DNA from: Hymenobacter setariae
GTDB lineage: Bacteria > Bacteroidota > Bacteroidia > Cytophagales > Hymenobacteraceae
Length of the DNA stretch: 64,000 nucleotides
Assembly: GCF_007713685.1 (NCBI RefSeq)
Contig: NZ_VMRJ01000001.1
Location: 1 to 64,000, forward strand
Direction of reading: 5' to 3'
Shown: positions 8,182 to 16,980 of the stretch, piece after piece
How positions within the stretch are numbered: position 1 is the first letter of the stretch
How the letters are laid out: the number at the start of each line of letters is the position of its first letter
Notes under the pieces: generated by a model
Seen by the model: the letters and a program-made list of their open reading frames with translations, nothing else
What the model was told of the DNA's origin: nothing
The model's database searches: none
Made by a program: the position numbers and the translations under genes

Positions 8182-10692
8182 CTAGCGCACGCCTAGCTTT
8201 TTCATGCGTGCTTCCAGCGTGGTAGGCTTGATACCAAGCAACATAGCCGCGCCGCCGGGACCTCGCACGCGGCCGCCAGCTTGGGTAAGGGCCGCTACAA
8301 TGGCTTCACGGGCAGCGTCGGCGAAAGGGCGCACTGAGGCAGCAGCCAGAGGAGCGGGCTCGGTGGGGGCTAGGGCTTCGGCCAAACTCAAGATGGGCGA
8401 GCGGGCCATGATGGCCGCCCGCTCCAGCACGTGTTCAAGCTCGCGCACGTTGCCGGGCCAGGAGTAGGCTAGTAATTGCTGAGCGGTATCGGTGGCCAGG
8501 CCAGTGAGGGGCTTACCCAGCTTTTTGGCGAAGCGGTGCAGGAAGTGGGTGGCCAGGGGCAAGATGTCTTCGGGGCGCTCGCGCAGGGGCGGCACGGCTA
8601 GCGGAAACACGTTAAGGCGGTAGTAAAGGTCGGAGCGGAAGCGGCCGGCAGCTACTTCCTGCTTGAGGTCGCGGTTGGTAGCCGCCACAATGCGCACATC
8701 CACTGCGATGGGGCCGCGGCCGCCTACGCGCTCAATCTCGCGCTCTTGCAAGGCGCGCAGCAGCTTGGCTTGCAGCTCTAGCGGCAGTTCGCCGATTTCA
8801 TCTAGGAAAATGGTGCTGCCATCGGCCAGCTCAAACTTGCCTAGGCGCTTGTCAGTGGCTCCGGTGAAGCTGCCCTTCTCGTGGCCAAATAACTCGCTCT
8901 CAATCAAGTGTGGCGGTAGGGCGGCGCAATTCACCTTTACCATGGTGCGGCCAGCCCTAGCCGATAGCTCGTGCACGGCCCGCGCGACTAGCTCCTTGCC
9001 GGTGCCGGTTTCGCCGGTTATTAGTACTGTGGCATCGGTGCCTGCCACCAGCCCTAGGCTACTGAACAGCGCCTGCATGGCCGGGCCAGTACCGATGATT
9101 TCGCCAATGTTGTAGGTGGTGCGGATTTCCTCGGCCAGATAGGTGTTCTCCAGGGCCAACTGCTGCCCTAGAGTCTTAATGCGCTCGAAGGCTAGCAGGT
9201 TTTCGAGGGCCAGCGCTAGCGGGCGGCTCAGCTCTTGCAGCAGGCGCAGGTCGCGGGCGGTGTAGGCGTAGGGCGAGCGGCTGGCCACCACCACGGCCGC
9301 CACGGGCCGGCCCTGCACGGCCAGTGGCACATACATCGACGAACGCAGCCCTAGGTGCTCGCCGTAGCGCCGGGCCACGGGGTTGCGGGCGCGGCGGGCC
9401 TCGCCGGCTTCGCCCACGTTCAGGGTGGGCTGCTGCATCAGGGCCTCTAGCTCTAGCATGGCTTGCTGCCAGGCCAAGCGGGCGGCGGCATCAGGCAGAT
9501 GCACAAATTCGGCGGCGGGCAGCAGCCGGAAGCTACCGTCGGGCTGGCGGCTGGCGTGGATGCCGTCTTGCACGGAACCCAGCACGCGGTCGACGCCGTG
9601 GAGCGTGAGCAGGTCGAGGGGCAGTACCGGCTGCAAGGCCAGGGCTACGGCTGGGGCAATGGCTTCTAGCTCGCGGCCATTGCGGAAGGCGCTGACCAGG
9701 GCTAGTTCGGCTGCTTTCTGGCGGCGGCGGGCTTCGATTTCCTCACAAACCAGCAGGTTGTCGAGGGCTAGGGCCAGCTGCGGCAGCAGTAGCTCTACGG
9801 TGGCGTACTGCTCGGGAGTAAAGGCGGCCGGGTCGGGGCTGGCCAGCTGCAAGCTAGTGAATGAGTGGCGCTTAAGCAGCACCGGGAACACAGCCAACGC
9901 CCGCGCCCCGAACGCCTCGCGAGCGGCGCGAGCCGTGCGTTGGGTGCGGCACAGCTCCTCGAAGGCAGCCCCAGCGAAGGTGCCCGTTTGCTCGCCTACC
10001 TCGTCGGGCGGCTGCTCGGTGAGGCGCTGCAACAGCGCGTCGGGCGCATCAGGACCCAGCAGCCGCAACGGGGGCACTTTCTCGAACACGCCCGCGGCAT
10101 TCTTGTGCAGCACCACCCAGTAAAAAGCTTGTTCCTCGGGTAGCCCAATGCGCAAACTGAGCAAGGTAAATGGCACTAGTTGGTCGAGTTGCGTGGCAAT
10201 GGCCTGGCTTAGCTCGTCGCGGTTGTGCAGGCGCGCAATGGCATTGTTGACAGCTACTTGCAATTCGCGCTGCCGACGCAGGCGGGCCTCCTCACCGTGG
10301 GCGTGGCGGTAGCGGGCCAGCTCTAGGGCCGCCAGCACGTCTTTCTCGCGAAAGGGCTTGTTGAGGAACCCTAGGGGCTGCGTTATTTGGGCGCCGGCTA
10401 GCACCTCGTCGTTAAGATTGGCCGAGAGGAAGACGAATGGAATCTGGCGCTCGTGTAGCCAGCCGGCGAGGTCCAGTCCGCTTTCTGGGCCTTTCAGGAA
10501 GATGTCAAGCAACACCACAGCCGGTGGGGCGTCGGCTAATAGCTGCCGGGCTTCGTCGGCAGTAGCAGCTAGCCCCAGCACCGCGTAGCCAGCCTTGGTG
10601 AGGCGCCGCTGCAGGTCGTCGGCCACAATAAACTCGTCTTCAACAATGAGCACGGTAGCTAAAGGCTCGGCGGGTGAGGAAGCTGGCGACAT
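8182..10692 (-). CDS. sigma54-dependent response regulator (REC-GAF-GAF-AAA+-Fis HTH)
   Basis: Transcription activator for RpoN RNA polymerase, 836 residues from the ATG at 10692; a longer frame to 10728 lacks support. Order: receiver domain (about 12-125) with TVLIVEDEF acidic pocket, phospho-Asp in [10 protein letters not shown] and Lys in LNKPF; two GAF-like sensory regions (about 140-490); AAA+ domain with Walker A GETGTGKE (about 559), the sigma54-contact loop as GSFTGA (about 606, variant of GAFTGA), Walker [10 protein letters not shown] and an arginine finger region [13 protein letters not shown]; and a Fis-type helix-turn-helix (about 790-836). It lies divergent to an AraC-led operon; the spacer contains a dyad repeat and a -24/-12-like promoter that suit this protein. 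A HisKA_2 kinase gene lies two genes away. Confidence 0.92.
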   Translation of the reverse strand: MSPASSPAEPLATVLIVEDEFIVADDLQRRLTKAGYAVLGLAATADEARQLLADAPPAVVLLDIFLKGPESGLDLAGWLHERQIPFVFLSANLNDEVLAGAQITQPLGFLNKPFREKDVLAALELARYRHAHGEEARLRRQRELQVAVNNAIARLHNRDELSQAIATQLDQLVPFTLLSLRIGLPEEQAFYWVVLHKNAAGVFEKVPPLRLLGPDAPDALLQRLTEQPPDEVGEQTGTFAGAAFEELCRTQRTARAAREAFGARALAVFPVLLKRHSFTSLQLASPDPAAFTPEQYATVELLLPQLALALDNLLVCEEIEARRRQKAAELALVSAFRNGRELEAIAPAVALALQPVLPLDLLTLHGVDRVLGSVQDGIHASRQPDGSFRLLPAAEFVHLPDAAARLAWQQAMLELEALMQQPTLNVGEAGEARRARNPVARRYGEHLGLRSSMYVPLAVQGRPVAAVVVASRSPYAYTARDLRLLQELSRPLALALENLLAFERIKTLGQQLALENTYLAEEIRTTYNIGEIIGTGPAMQALFSSLGLVAGTDATVLITGETGTGKELVARAVHELSARAGRTMVKVNCAALPPHLIESELFGHEKGSFTGATDKRLGKFELADGSTIFLDEIGELPLELQAKLLRALQEREIERVGGRGPIAVDVRIVAATNRDLKQEVAAGRFRSDLYYRLNVFPLAVPPLRERPEDILPLATHFLHRFAKKLGKPLTGLATDTAQQLLAYSWPGNVRELEHVLERAAIMARSPILSLAEALAPTEPAPLAAASVRPFADAAREAIVAALTQAGGRVRGPGGAAMLLGIKPTTLEARMKKLGVR

Positions 10693-10723
10693 AAGTAGAA
10701 GGGCTAAAAGACACTGTGTAGCA

Positions 10724-10780
10724 TCCAATAAAGTCCAAAGGTGGCCTCCAATATACTGGACGCTCCAATATAGTGGAGGC
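10724..10780. promoter_or_regulatory. tandem dyad operator / putative enhancer (TCCA-N6-TGGA)
   Basis: Two near-identical 14-mers, TCCAATATACTGGA (10747-10760) and TCCAATATAGTGGA (10764-10777), start 17 bases apart. Each is an imperfect palindrome TCCA-N6-TGGA. The pair together forms a larger inverted repeat (10744-10780). A degenerate third copy, TCCAATAAAGTCCA, is at 10724-10737. The block is centred about 108 bases upstream of the -24/-12-like element at 10869 and 55-90 bases upstream of the sigma54 activator start, so it could be the binding site of that activator or of the AraC protein. No T run follows, which speaks against a terminator. Confidence 0.65.
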
Positions 10781-10868
10781 TATAACAAGGAGTTACCGTC
10801 AAATATTATCAGCATAGTTAATTGGTAATCAATGTAATGAGAAGAGTTTGTTCGATGCATTAGCGAGT

Positions 10869-10884
10869 TGGCATTGTCCTAGCA
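10869..10884 (+). promoter_or_regulatory. putative sigma54 (-24/-12) promoter
   Basis: TGGCATTGTCCTAGCA carries GG and GC exactly 10 bases apart (70-71 and 82-83 of this hundred) and agrees with the RpoN consensus TGGCACG-N4-TTGCW at 9 of 12 fixed positions. Transcription would start near 10895, about 20 bases before the GTG of the AraC gene. The sigma54 activator gene is divergent from it and a dyad repeat lies at enhancer distance. Chance occurrence cannot be excluded. Confidence 0.5.
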
Positions 10885-10916
10885 ACTAGATAGGGCATAC
10901 ATATTCTTTTTATCCC

Positions 10917-11792
10917 GTGTCTATCTCAGCCATTCCACCTCCCGAGCCGCTACACATTGCGGAATGGGTAGTTACTAGTGGCCCATTGCAGGTCCCACCT
11001 CAGAGCTACCTAGCGTTGTTGCTAGCGCTTGATGATGCCGGCACCTGCCACAATCAGGAAGGCTTAACTTATGCGTGCCCAGCCGGTACGCTGCTGTTAC
11101 TCGGTCCCGCCGACCGCTGGCAGCTCAACTCCCAACAGCCTGCCCGCCTAGCTTGGCTGTGCTTCTCGCTCGATTACCTAGCTAGCCAAATTGCCGGCCA
11201 TTCTCAGGCGGCCGACTGGCAGCTACTGCAAGCGCACGGGGCGGCCCTAGGGTCGGCCGGCCACCTAGCGGCCTCCAAGGTGCCGCCCGCGCTAGTGGCT
11301 CTGCTCACGCTGTTGGTAGACTGCTATGCTGGGCGCCGCGGCGTAGCCCAAGACGCATTGGCTAACCCTCTGGCTGGCACGGTACTGCGGGCCCTGGGTC
11401 CACTGCTAGCGCCGGTCCATTCAGAGCCAACCGCTACCCACGCAGCGAGCGTGGTACGGCAAGTGCTAGCCTACATTCGGCGGCATGCAGCGGTGCCGGA
11501 TAGGCTGCATCTAGGGCACCTGGCCCAAGAGTTTGCTTACTCGCCCTCGCACCTGAGCGCCTTGTTTCGGCAGCATATGCGCGAGCCGCTGCATCAGTAC
11601 ATCGTGCGCCACCGGCTACAACTTGTAGAGAATCAACTACAAGCCAGCGTACTCACCGTGTCGCAAATTGCCGACGAGCTGGGTTTTGTGGACGTGTGCC
11701 ACCTCAACAAGCAGTTTAAGAAGCGCTACCACCTCACACCTACCGAGTATCGGCGGCAGCGCAGGCGCCCTAGCTCCCTAAGCTACGCGTAA
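10917..11792 (+). CDS. AraC-family transcriptional regulator
   Basis: 291-residue regulator starting at GTG (10917); no in-frame ATG precedes it after the last stop. The N-terminal half (about 20-150) has the hydrophobic beta pattern of an AraC cupin-type sensor (CPAGTLLLLGPADRW). The C-terminal 100 residues hold two helix-turn-helix units: LGHLAQEFAYSPSHLSALFR and the recognition unit VSQIADELGFVDVCHLNKQF followed by KKRYHLTPTEYRR, the AraC signature. It is the first gene of a presumed operon with an esterase (72 bases downstream) and a ring-cleaving dioxygenase, so it probably senses an aromatic or quinone compound and controls these genes; the ligand is inference. Confidence 0.88.
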   Translation: MSISAIPPPEPLHIAEWVVTSGPLQVPPQSYLALLLALDDAGTCHNQEGLTYACPAGTLLLLGPADRWQLNSQQPARLAWLCFSLDYLASQIAGHSQAADWQLLQAHGAALGSAGHLAASKVPPALVALLTLLVDCYAGRRGVAQDALANPLAGTVLRALGPLLAPVHSEPTATHAASVVRQVLAYIRRHAAVPDRLHLGHLAQEFAYSPSHLSALFRQHMREPLHQYIVRHRLQLVENQLQASVLTVSQIADELGFVDVCHLNKQFKKRYHLTPTEYRRQRRRPSSLSYA

Positions 11793-11864
11793 GGTCTTCG
11801 CGCAGACCGAGCTAGTCCACTTTCTCTCACGATTCTTCGTCGGCTGCGCGGCCGGCTTCACCTT

Positions 11865-12494
11865 ATGCACGATGCCCCTATCACTGTAGCTGGCCAGCCG
11901 CTAGCTACGGCTTCTAAAGCTCTCATTTTGCTGCACGGCCGCGGCGGTAGCGCAGCCGATATCCTATCGCTAGCTCGCTACCTACCAGTGGCCGACTACG
12001 CCCTGCTAGCCCCGCAGGTCACTGGCCACACCTGGTATCCACAGTCGTTTCTAGCCCCGCTCGCCTACAACGAGCCCTACCTAACGGCGGCCCTAGGGGC
12101 AGCGGGCCGCGCCGTAGCGCTGGCTGGCAGCCACGGCATCAGCCCCGAAAACGTGTACCTGCTGGGCTTCTCGCAGGGTGCCTGCCTCACGCTGGAGTAC
12201 GCGGCCCGCCACGCTATGCGCTACGGTGGGGTAGTGGCCTTCACGGGCGGTCTTATTGGCGACCGACTATACCTCGACAGTTACACTGGTGACTTTGCGG
12301 GTACGCCCTGCCTGCTGGCTAGTGGCGACCCCGATGCGCACGTGCCCGCCGCCCGGGTGCGGGCCTCTACGGCCCTGCTCACTACCCTAGGGGCCGCCGT
12401 CACGGAGCAGATTACGCCCGGCATGGGCCACACCGTTACGCCGCAGGAGTTGGTGCTGGCTAACCAACTAATCTTCAAACAGCCTGCTGATTAG
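11865..12494 (+). CDS. phospholipase/carboxylesterase-family hydrolase (MhqD-like)
   Basis: 209-residue alpha/beta hydrolase of the small carboxylesterase family. Motifs: LILLHGRGGSAADI (oxyanion hole), nucleophile elbow GFSQG with Ser103, Asp157 in ASGDPDAHVP, and His189 in GMGHTV. The length is normal for the family. Its position between an AraC regulator and a ring-cleaving dioxygenase resembles the Bacillus mhqD/mhqO pair, which responds to hydroquinone stress, so a role in hydrolysing quinone- or catechol-derived esters or ring-opened products is likely but inferred. Cytoplasmic, no signal peptide. Confidence 0.85.
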   Translation: MHDAPITVAGQPLATASKALILLHGRGGSAADILSLARYLPVADYALLAPQVTGHTWYPQSFLAPLAYNEPYLTAALGAAGRAVALAGSHGISPENVYLLGFSQGACLTLEYAARHAMRYGGVVAFTGGLIGDRLYLDSYTGDFAGTPCLLASGDPDAHVPAARVRASTALLTTLGAAVTEQITPGMGHTVTPQELVLANQLIFKQPAD

Positions 12495-12530
12495 GCTGCA
12501 CTTAATCCCACCTTATTTTCTCTTAGCTCT

Positions 12531-13466
12531 ATGGAACCCCGTATTCTAGGCCTACACCACGTCACGGCCATTGCTGGTAATGCGCCGCGCAACTACGACT
12601 TCTACACCCGCGTGCTGGGCCTGCGCATGGTGAAGAAAACCGTCAATTTTGACGACCCTGGCACCTACCATTTTTACTTTGGCGACGAGCACGGCTCGGC
12701 CGGCACCATCCTCACATTTTTCCCCTGGGAGCACATCACGGCCGGGCGGCGCGGCACCGGTCAGGCCACTGAAATCGGCTACTCAGTGCCGGCTGGCAGC
12801 TTCGATTTTTGGATAAAGCGCTTCGAGGCCAATGGAGTAACTTACAATACACCTAGTGAAAAGCTGGGCGAGCGCTACCTGACTTTCCTCGACCCCGACG
12901 GGCTGAAATTTGAATTGATAGAGTCGAAAACGCCCGACACGCGCACACCCTGGACCACGCCCGAGGTGGGTGCCGAGGTAGCCACCAAAGGCTTTCACAC
13001 CGTCACGCTTACGCTGGCCGACCCCGCCCGCACGGCCGAGATTCTGACCGACGTATTTGGGTACACGCTGCTCGAGCAGCACGTCAACCGCAGTCGCTAC
13101 GTGACCGACGCGGTGCCGACCGCGCGGTACATCGACCTAGTAGCCGCCCCCGGCGAGGCCCGCGCCATCACGGCAGGCGGCTCGGTGCACCACATTGCCT
13201 TTCGGGTGAAAGACGACGAAGCCGAGCTGTATTTCCGCCAAAAGCTGGTAGCCAAAGGCCTGCAGCCCACTCCGCAAATCGACCGCGACTACTTCCACTC
13301 GGTGTACTTCCGCGAGCCGGGCGGCGTGCTCTTCGAGCTAGCCACCGATAATCCCGGCTTCACGGTAGATGAGCCGCTGGCCGAACTGGGCACCCACCTC
13401 ATGCTGCCCACTCAGCACGAGCACCTGCGCGCGCAGCTAGAGCAGCGCCTACCCAAGGTGGGGTAG
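12531..13466 (+). CDS. ring-cleaving dioxygenase, glyoxalase/VOC superfamily (MhqO-like)
   Basis: 311-residue extradiol-type dioxygenase built of two vicinal-oxygen-chelate modules (about 1-140 and 150-311). The first begins ILGLHHVTAIAG with His10 as a probable iron ligand; the second has GFHTVTLTLADP, VHHIAFRVKDDEAE and the terminal metal-ligand strand GGVLFELATDNPGF. The pattern matches the MhqO/MhqA/LinE-like hydroquinone dioxygenases, which open hydroquinone-type rings with Fe(II) and O2. It follows the esterase by 36 bases and is the last gene of the AraC-led operon. Cytoplasmic detoxification of quinones is the best guess; the precise substrate is not readable. Confidence 0.88.
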   Translation: MEPRILGLHHVTAIAGNAPRNYDFYTRVLGLRMVKKTVNFDDPGTYHFYFGDEHGSAGTILTFFPWEHITAGRRGTGQATEIGYSVPAGSFDFWIKRFEANGVTYNTPSEKLGERYLTFLDPDGLKFELIESKTPDTRTPWTTPEVGAEVATKGFHTVTLTLADPARTAEILTDVFGYTLLEQHVNRSRYVTDAVPTARYIDLVAAPGEARAITAGGSVHHIAFRVKDDEAELYFRQKLVAKGLQPTPQIDRDYFHSVYFREPGGVLFELATDNPGFTVDEPLAELGTHLMLPTQHEHLRAQLEQRLPKVG

Positions 13467-13581
13467 CCTAGCGCAATCAGTTTTTATCAGTCATTAATTG
13501 CCGTGCCCTAGGTGGGCGGCGTACCTCGTAGCTACCGGGTACGCCGGCCCTAGGTGCCGGGCCATACCCTACGTTCACGCC

Positions 13582-15003
13582 ATGTCTTCCACGAATTTTC
13601 TACGCATTCTTCTTGCTGGCTTGCTGTTGCGGCTGGCTTGGCCCACCATCGCCGCAGCGCAGTCGGCCGCGCTAGCCAGTGCCCCGCGGCCCCTAGGGCA
13701 GTTGCAGCAGCAGTTCGTGGACCTGCGCTTCGGGATGTTCATTCACTTCAACATCCCGACATACATGGACCAGGACTGGCCCGACCCGGAGGCGTTGCCG
13801 GCCTTGTTCAACCCCAAAAAGCTCGACGCCAATCAGTGGGCCCGCGCAGCCAAGTCGGCTAACATGAGCTACGGCTGCCTCACCACCAAGCACCACAGCG
13901 GCTTCTGCATCTGGGACACCAAGAGCACCGACTACAGCGTGATGCACAGCCCCTACAAGAAGGACGTGGTGCGCCAGTTCACAGACGCCTTTCGGGCCAA
14001 TGGCCTGAAGGTCATGCTCTACTATTCCATCCTGGACACGCACCACAAGCTGCGGCCCAACCAGATTACGCCCGCCCACATTGCCCTAATTAAAACGCAG
14101 CTGACCGAGTTACTGACCAACTACGGTAAGATAGAGGCGCTGATAATCGACGGCTGGGACGCGCCTTGGTCACGCATTTCTTATGACGACGTGCCTTTTG
14201 CCGACATCTATACCCTTGTAAAATCGCTGCAGCCCGACTGTTTGGTGATGGACTTGAACGGCGCCAAATACCCCGCCGAGGGGCTGTACTACACCGACAT
14301 CAAAACCTACGAGATGGGCGCTGGCCAGCGCCTAGCCCCCGGCAGCAAGCGCATGCCCTCGCTAGCCTGTCTGCCCATCAACAGCGCTTGGTTTTGGAAA
14401 ACTGACTTCCCAGCTGTGCCCGTGCGTGACCCAGCCAAGCTGGTGCAGGAAACGCTGGTGCCGCTCAACGAGAACAGCTGCAACTTCATTTTGAACGTGG
14501 CGCCCAACCGCGACGGCCTCATTGATGCCAACGCGCTGGCCGGGCTCAAGGAAATAGGCAGGCTCTGGAAAAACCAGGGCCCCACCACACCGCTCACGCC
14601 GCTCGAGCCGCCCATCATTGCCAGCAACCTAGCCAAAAATCAGGCGGCCAACTCTAGCTGGAGCGACGACATGAACATTATGGACTTTGCCAACGACGAC
14701 GATTACCGCACCAGTTGGCAATCCAACAAAACGGTGGCGCAGCCATGGTACGAAATCGACTTTAAGAACGAGCGCAGCTTCAACACGGTAGTGGTGGCCG
14801 AGCCCAAAGCCAATATCACCGGCTATACCCTCGACTACTGGAACGGCGTGGCTTGGCTGCCGCTCTTTGATGGCCGCAACGGTGAGCGCATCAAGCTACA
14901 CCGCTTTGGCCGGGTGTGGGGCAGCAAGGTGCGCATGCAGATTAAAGCCTACGACCACCAGCCCTCCCTCGCCGAGTTTCAGGTGTTTGATGAACGGCGC
15001 TAA
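13582..15003 (+). CDS. alpha-L-fucosidase GH29 with C-terminal F5/8 type C (discoidin) domain
   Basis: 473-residue secreted glycosidase. The ATG at 13582 precedes a clear signal peptide (FLRILLAGLLLRLAWP.. ending AAAQS); the frame upstream to 13498 is not needed. The GH29 barrel shows LRFGMFIHFNIPTY, TTKHHSGFCIWDTK and GLKVMLYYSILD; the probable nucleophile is the Asp in ALIIDGWDAPW. ENSCNFILNVAPNRDGLID closes the catalytic domain near residue 320. Residues about 345-473 form a carbohydrate-binding discoidin domain (WSDDMNIMDFANDDDYRTSW, PWYEIDF). It belongs to the GH29 subgroup often found with GH127 and ThuA genes, which follow within 5 kb on the other strand. Activity on fucosylated plant or algal polysaccharide is inferred. 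Confidence 0.88.
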   Translation: MSSTNFLRILLAGLLLRLAWPTIAAAQSAALASAPRPLGQLQQQFVDLRFGMFIHFNIPTYMDQDWPDPEALPALFNPKKLDANQWARAAKSANMSYGCLTTKHHSGFCIWDTKSTDYSVMHSPYKKDVVRQFTDAFRANGLKVMLYYSILDTHHKLRPNQITPAHIALIKTQLTELLTNYGKIEALIIDGWDAPWSRISYDDVPFADIYTLVKSLQPDCLVMDLNGAKYPAEGLYYTDIKTYEMGAGQRLAPGSKRMPSLACLPINSAWFWKTDFPAVPVRDPAKLVQETLVPLNENSCNFILNVAPNRDGLIDANALAGLKEIGRLWKNQGPTTPLTPLEPPIIASNLAKNQAANSSWSDDMNIMDFANDDDYRTSWQSNKTVAQPWYEIDFKNERSFNTVVVAEPKANITGYTLDYWNGVAWLPLFDGRNGERIKLHRFGRVWGSKVRMQIKAYDHQPSLAEFQVFDERR

Positions 15004-15123
15004 GACCAAGTTCAGGCATCGCGGCAACTACTGCTTTGGCTAGCCGTGTAGGGCCTAGAAAGCAAAACCTCCGCTATCTTGTCCAAATCGTGCTTGTTGC
15101 ATTCAGCTACGGCCGCCTTTTTT

Positions 15124-15531
15124 ATGCGCTTACTTTTGATGTTGGCCAGCTCGGCTACTTTACTGGCTGGTTGCCAGTCGGCTAGCCACTTGGCCCAAAC
15201 GCCCCAGCACCCGCAGGCCACGGCGCTACTACGTACCTGGCGCCACAGCCAGGAAGAAGACCAGGGAACGATGCAAGTATATCGGCCGGCTACCTACACA
15301 TTTCCGCCCGCAAGGGGCCGCCAGGGGCTTGTTTTTGAGGCCAATGGCCGCCTAACCAAGCTCGCCATTGCGCCCACCGATGGCGCGCTGCCGCTTGCCG
15401 GCCACTGGAGTTGGGATAATGCACACGTGCTACACCTACGGGTAGATGGGCCTCCTCCAGAAGATTATCGGCTCGAAGTAGTAGAGCTAACCCCGGACAT
15501 GCTGAAAGTTAACTTAGTGGAGCCACGTTGA
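15124..15531 (+). CDS. hypothetical lipoprotein
   Basis: 135 residues from the ATG at 15124. The frame is open from 15079, but the later start gives a proper lipoprotein signal: MRLLLMLASSATLLAGC with lipobox LLAGC. The mature part contains VYRPATYTFPPARGRQGLVFEANG and ends in beta-rich VVELTPDMLKVNLVEPR, a pattern of small Bacteroidota lipoproteins in which a lipocalin-like sheet follows the anchor. No family was recognised with certainty. Anchored in the outer or inner membrane. Convergent with the response regulator gene, 8 bases apart. Confidence 0.7.
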   Translation: MRLLLMLASSATLLAGCQSASHLAQTPQHPQATALLRTWRHSQEEDQGTMQVYRPATYTFPPARGRQGLVFEANGRLTKLAIAPTDGALPLAGHWSWDNAHVLHLRVDGPPPEDYRLEVVELTPDMLKVNLVEPR

Positions 15532-15539
15532 AGGTGCTG

Positions 15540-15962
15540 CTAGGCTTCGGGCAGCTGACGCTGAAAGTGCAGTTGAAGAATGGTATTGATTTTTTCTGAC
15601 GTTAGCGGTTTGCTGGCTAGGCCCGCAATTGGGAGCTCATCGAGGCGCGCTAGGTCTTGCGAGTTCATGCTGGTAGTCAGCACCACAATGATGATGCCTT
15701 CCCGATAGGCAGCTGGCAGCCGCTGATAAGCTTCCAGAAATTCCATGCCATTGAGAACGGGCATGTTCACATCGAGCAAAATAAGAGCGGGCTTCGAAGA
15801 ACTCGGTGGCTCGCGCTGCTTTTCTAGCAGGGTCAGCGCCTCGAGGCCGTCGCGGGCGATGGTAACTTGGTCGGCAACGTTCAGCGAGCGTAACAGCGAC
15901 TCATTTAGGTAGTTGGTGGTGTCGTCGTCATCGACGAGCAGCACTCCGGAGAGCTTTAGCAA
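15540..15962 (-). CDS. single-domain response regulator (CheY-like)
   Basis: 140-residue stand-alone receiver domain. Acidic pocket VLLVDDDDTTNYLN, phospho-acceptor Asp in LILLDVNMPVLNGMEF, Thr in VVLTTSMN and Lys in LASKPLT are all present. There is no output domain, so it signals by protein-protein contact or phosphotransfer. It is closely similar to the receiver at 24347-24754 (both have DDD.TTN.LN and MNMPI/VLNGM), which follows a PAS histidine kinase, suggesting that the same kinase type serves both. No kinase is adjacent here. Confidence 0.9.
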   Translation of the reverse strand: MLKLSGVLLVDDDDTTNYLNESLLRSLNVADQVTIARDGLEALTLLEKQREPPSSSKPALILLDVNMPVLNGMEFLEAYQRLPAAYREGIIIVVLTTSMNSQDLARLDELPIAGLASKPLTSEKINTILQLHFQRQLPEA

Positions 15963-16027
15963 GAGCGGGCGTAGAAATAGAGCAGTCTTCTAAGCCGTTG
16001 GCAGGGATGAATGTTCGGGCGGTAGCG

Positions 16028-16056
16028 AAAAAAGTGAGCATGAGGAGGATGCTCAC
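16028..16056 (-). terminator. intrinsic terminator behind the ThuA gene
   Basis: GTGAGCAT (16034-16041) pairs with ATGCTCAC (16049-16056), and AAAAAA at 16028-16033 gives a U run on the minus strand. It lies 60 bases beyond the stop of the ThuA-like gene. Confidence 0.8.
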
Positions 16057-16117
16057 GCCCACTTGGCTACGCGTTTGTGCGCTCCCTCATACTTTCTGCA
16101 GTGCGCTAGGTGGGTGG

Positions 16118-16858
16118 TTACTGCCCCATTGCGTAGCGCAGGCCACCTAGCAAGTGGCGCTGAAACAGCGAATCGGCGTAGTTCTCTGGTAGGTGGCCGC
16201 CCGCCGTATAAAAGGCGCGCCCCCCGCCGTAGGTGTGGTACCAGGCAAAGGGATGCTGCTTGCCATTGATGCCTCCAGTGTAAGACGTTTCGTCTACAGT
16301 GGCCAGCACCCGCAGGTCGGGCGCTATATCACGGAAGTTGTACCACTCATCGGTGCGCTGCCAGCGCGCGGGCAAGAAGCGGGTGGCGGGGTGGTTGGTA
16401 TCGGTGACGAGCACAGTGGCGGGCTGCACCTGGGGGTGGCTCTTGAAGTAGGCGCCCACCAGCTTCCCATACCAAGGCCAGTTGTACTCGGTGTCAGAGG
16501 CCGCGTGCACGCCCATAAACCCGTGGCCCTGCCCGATGTAGCGCTCAAATGCCACCTGCTGGGTCGAGTCAAGCACATCGCCGGTGGTGTTGAGGAAGAC
16601 GACGGCGGCGTAGCGGCGCAGCGTATCGGCCACGAAGCGCGTGGCCTGCAGGGTGGTATCTACGCGGAAGTTGTGCGCGCGCCCCAACTGCTGAAAGGCA
16701 GCTAGCCCAGCGGGAATGGACGCGTGGTGGAAGCCCTTGGTTTTGTAAAAGACTAGCACAGCCGGCCGCTGGCTACCCAGCGGCGACTGAGGCAATTGAT
16801 GAGAGCAGCCGGCAAATAGGCTGGCTAACAGCAGCCAGGAGCAAGAAGAAAGGCGCAT
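16118..16858 (-). CDS. ThuA-like domain lipoprotein
   Basis: 246 residues from the ATG at 16858, which begins a lipoprotein signal (SCSWLLLASLFAGCSHQ, lipobox LFAGC); the frame upstream to 16963 is unsupported. The ThuA/glutamine-amidotransferase-like fold is shown by VLVFYKTKGFHHASIPAGL near the start, YAAVVFLNTTGDVLD, GHGFMGVHAASDTEYNWPWYGKLVGAYFKSHP (family hallmark) and the C-terminal HPFAWYHTYGGGRAFYTAGGH. The family takes its name from a trehalose-utilisation gene but its reaction is unknown; it is usually found with sugar-processing enzymes. It lies 122 bases downstream of GH127 on the same strand and is probably co-transcribed. Confidence 0.87.
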   Translation of the reverse strand: MRLSSCSWLLLASLFAGCSHQLPQSPLGSQRPAVLVFYKTKGFHHASIPAGLAAFQQLGRAHNFRVDTTLQATRFVADTLRRYAAVVFLNTTGDVLDSTQQVAFERYIGQGHGFMGVHAASDTEYNWPWYGKLVGAYFKSHPQVQPATVLVTDTNHPATRFLPARWQRTDEWYNFRDIAPDLRVLATVDETSYTGGINGKQHPFAWYHTYGGGRAFYTAGGHLPENYADSLFQRHLLGGLRYAMGQ

Positions 16859-16980
16859 AGGGTGGGTAAGGAAGGGTGAAGATTCTAGTGCAATCGAATA
16901 GTGGCCTCCTGCATCAGCTGGGCGGCAGTGCTCATGGCTAGTAGAGAGCCAAAGCCCACTCATATAAAGTCCCTAGGTGG

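Noticed and set aside
9383..10123. Long antisense frame of about 250 codons inside the sigma54 activator gene
   Set aside because: Ser/Ala/Arg-rich low complexity produced by the GC-rich opposite strand; the sense gene has clear domains.
10744..10780. Inverted repeat as a transcription terminator
   Set aside because: It lies in a divergent promoter region, has no U tract and is built of two operator-like 14-mers.
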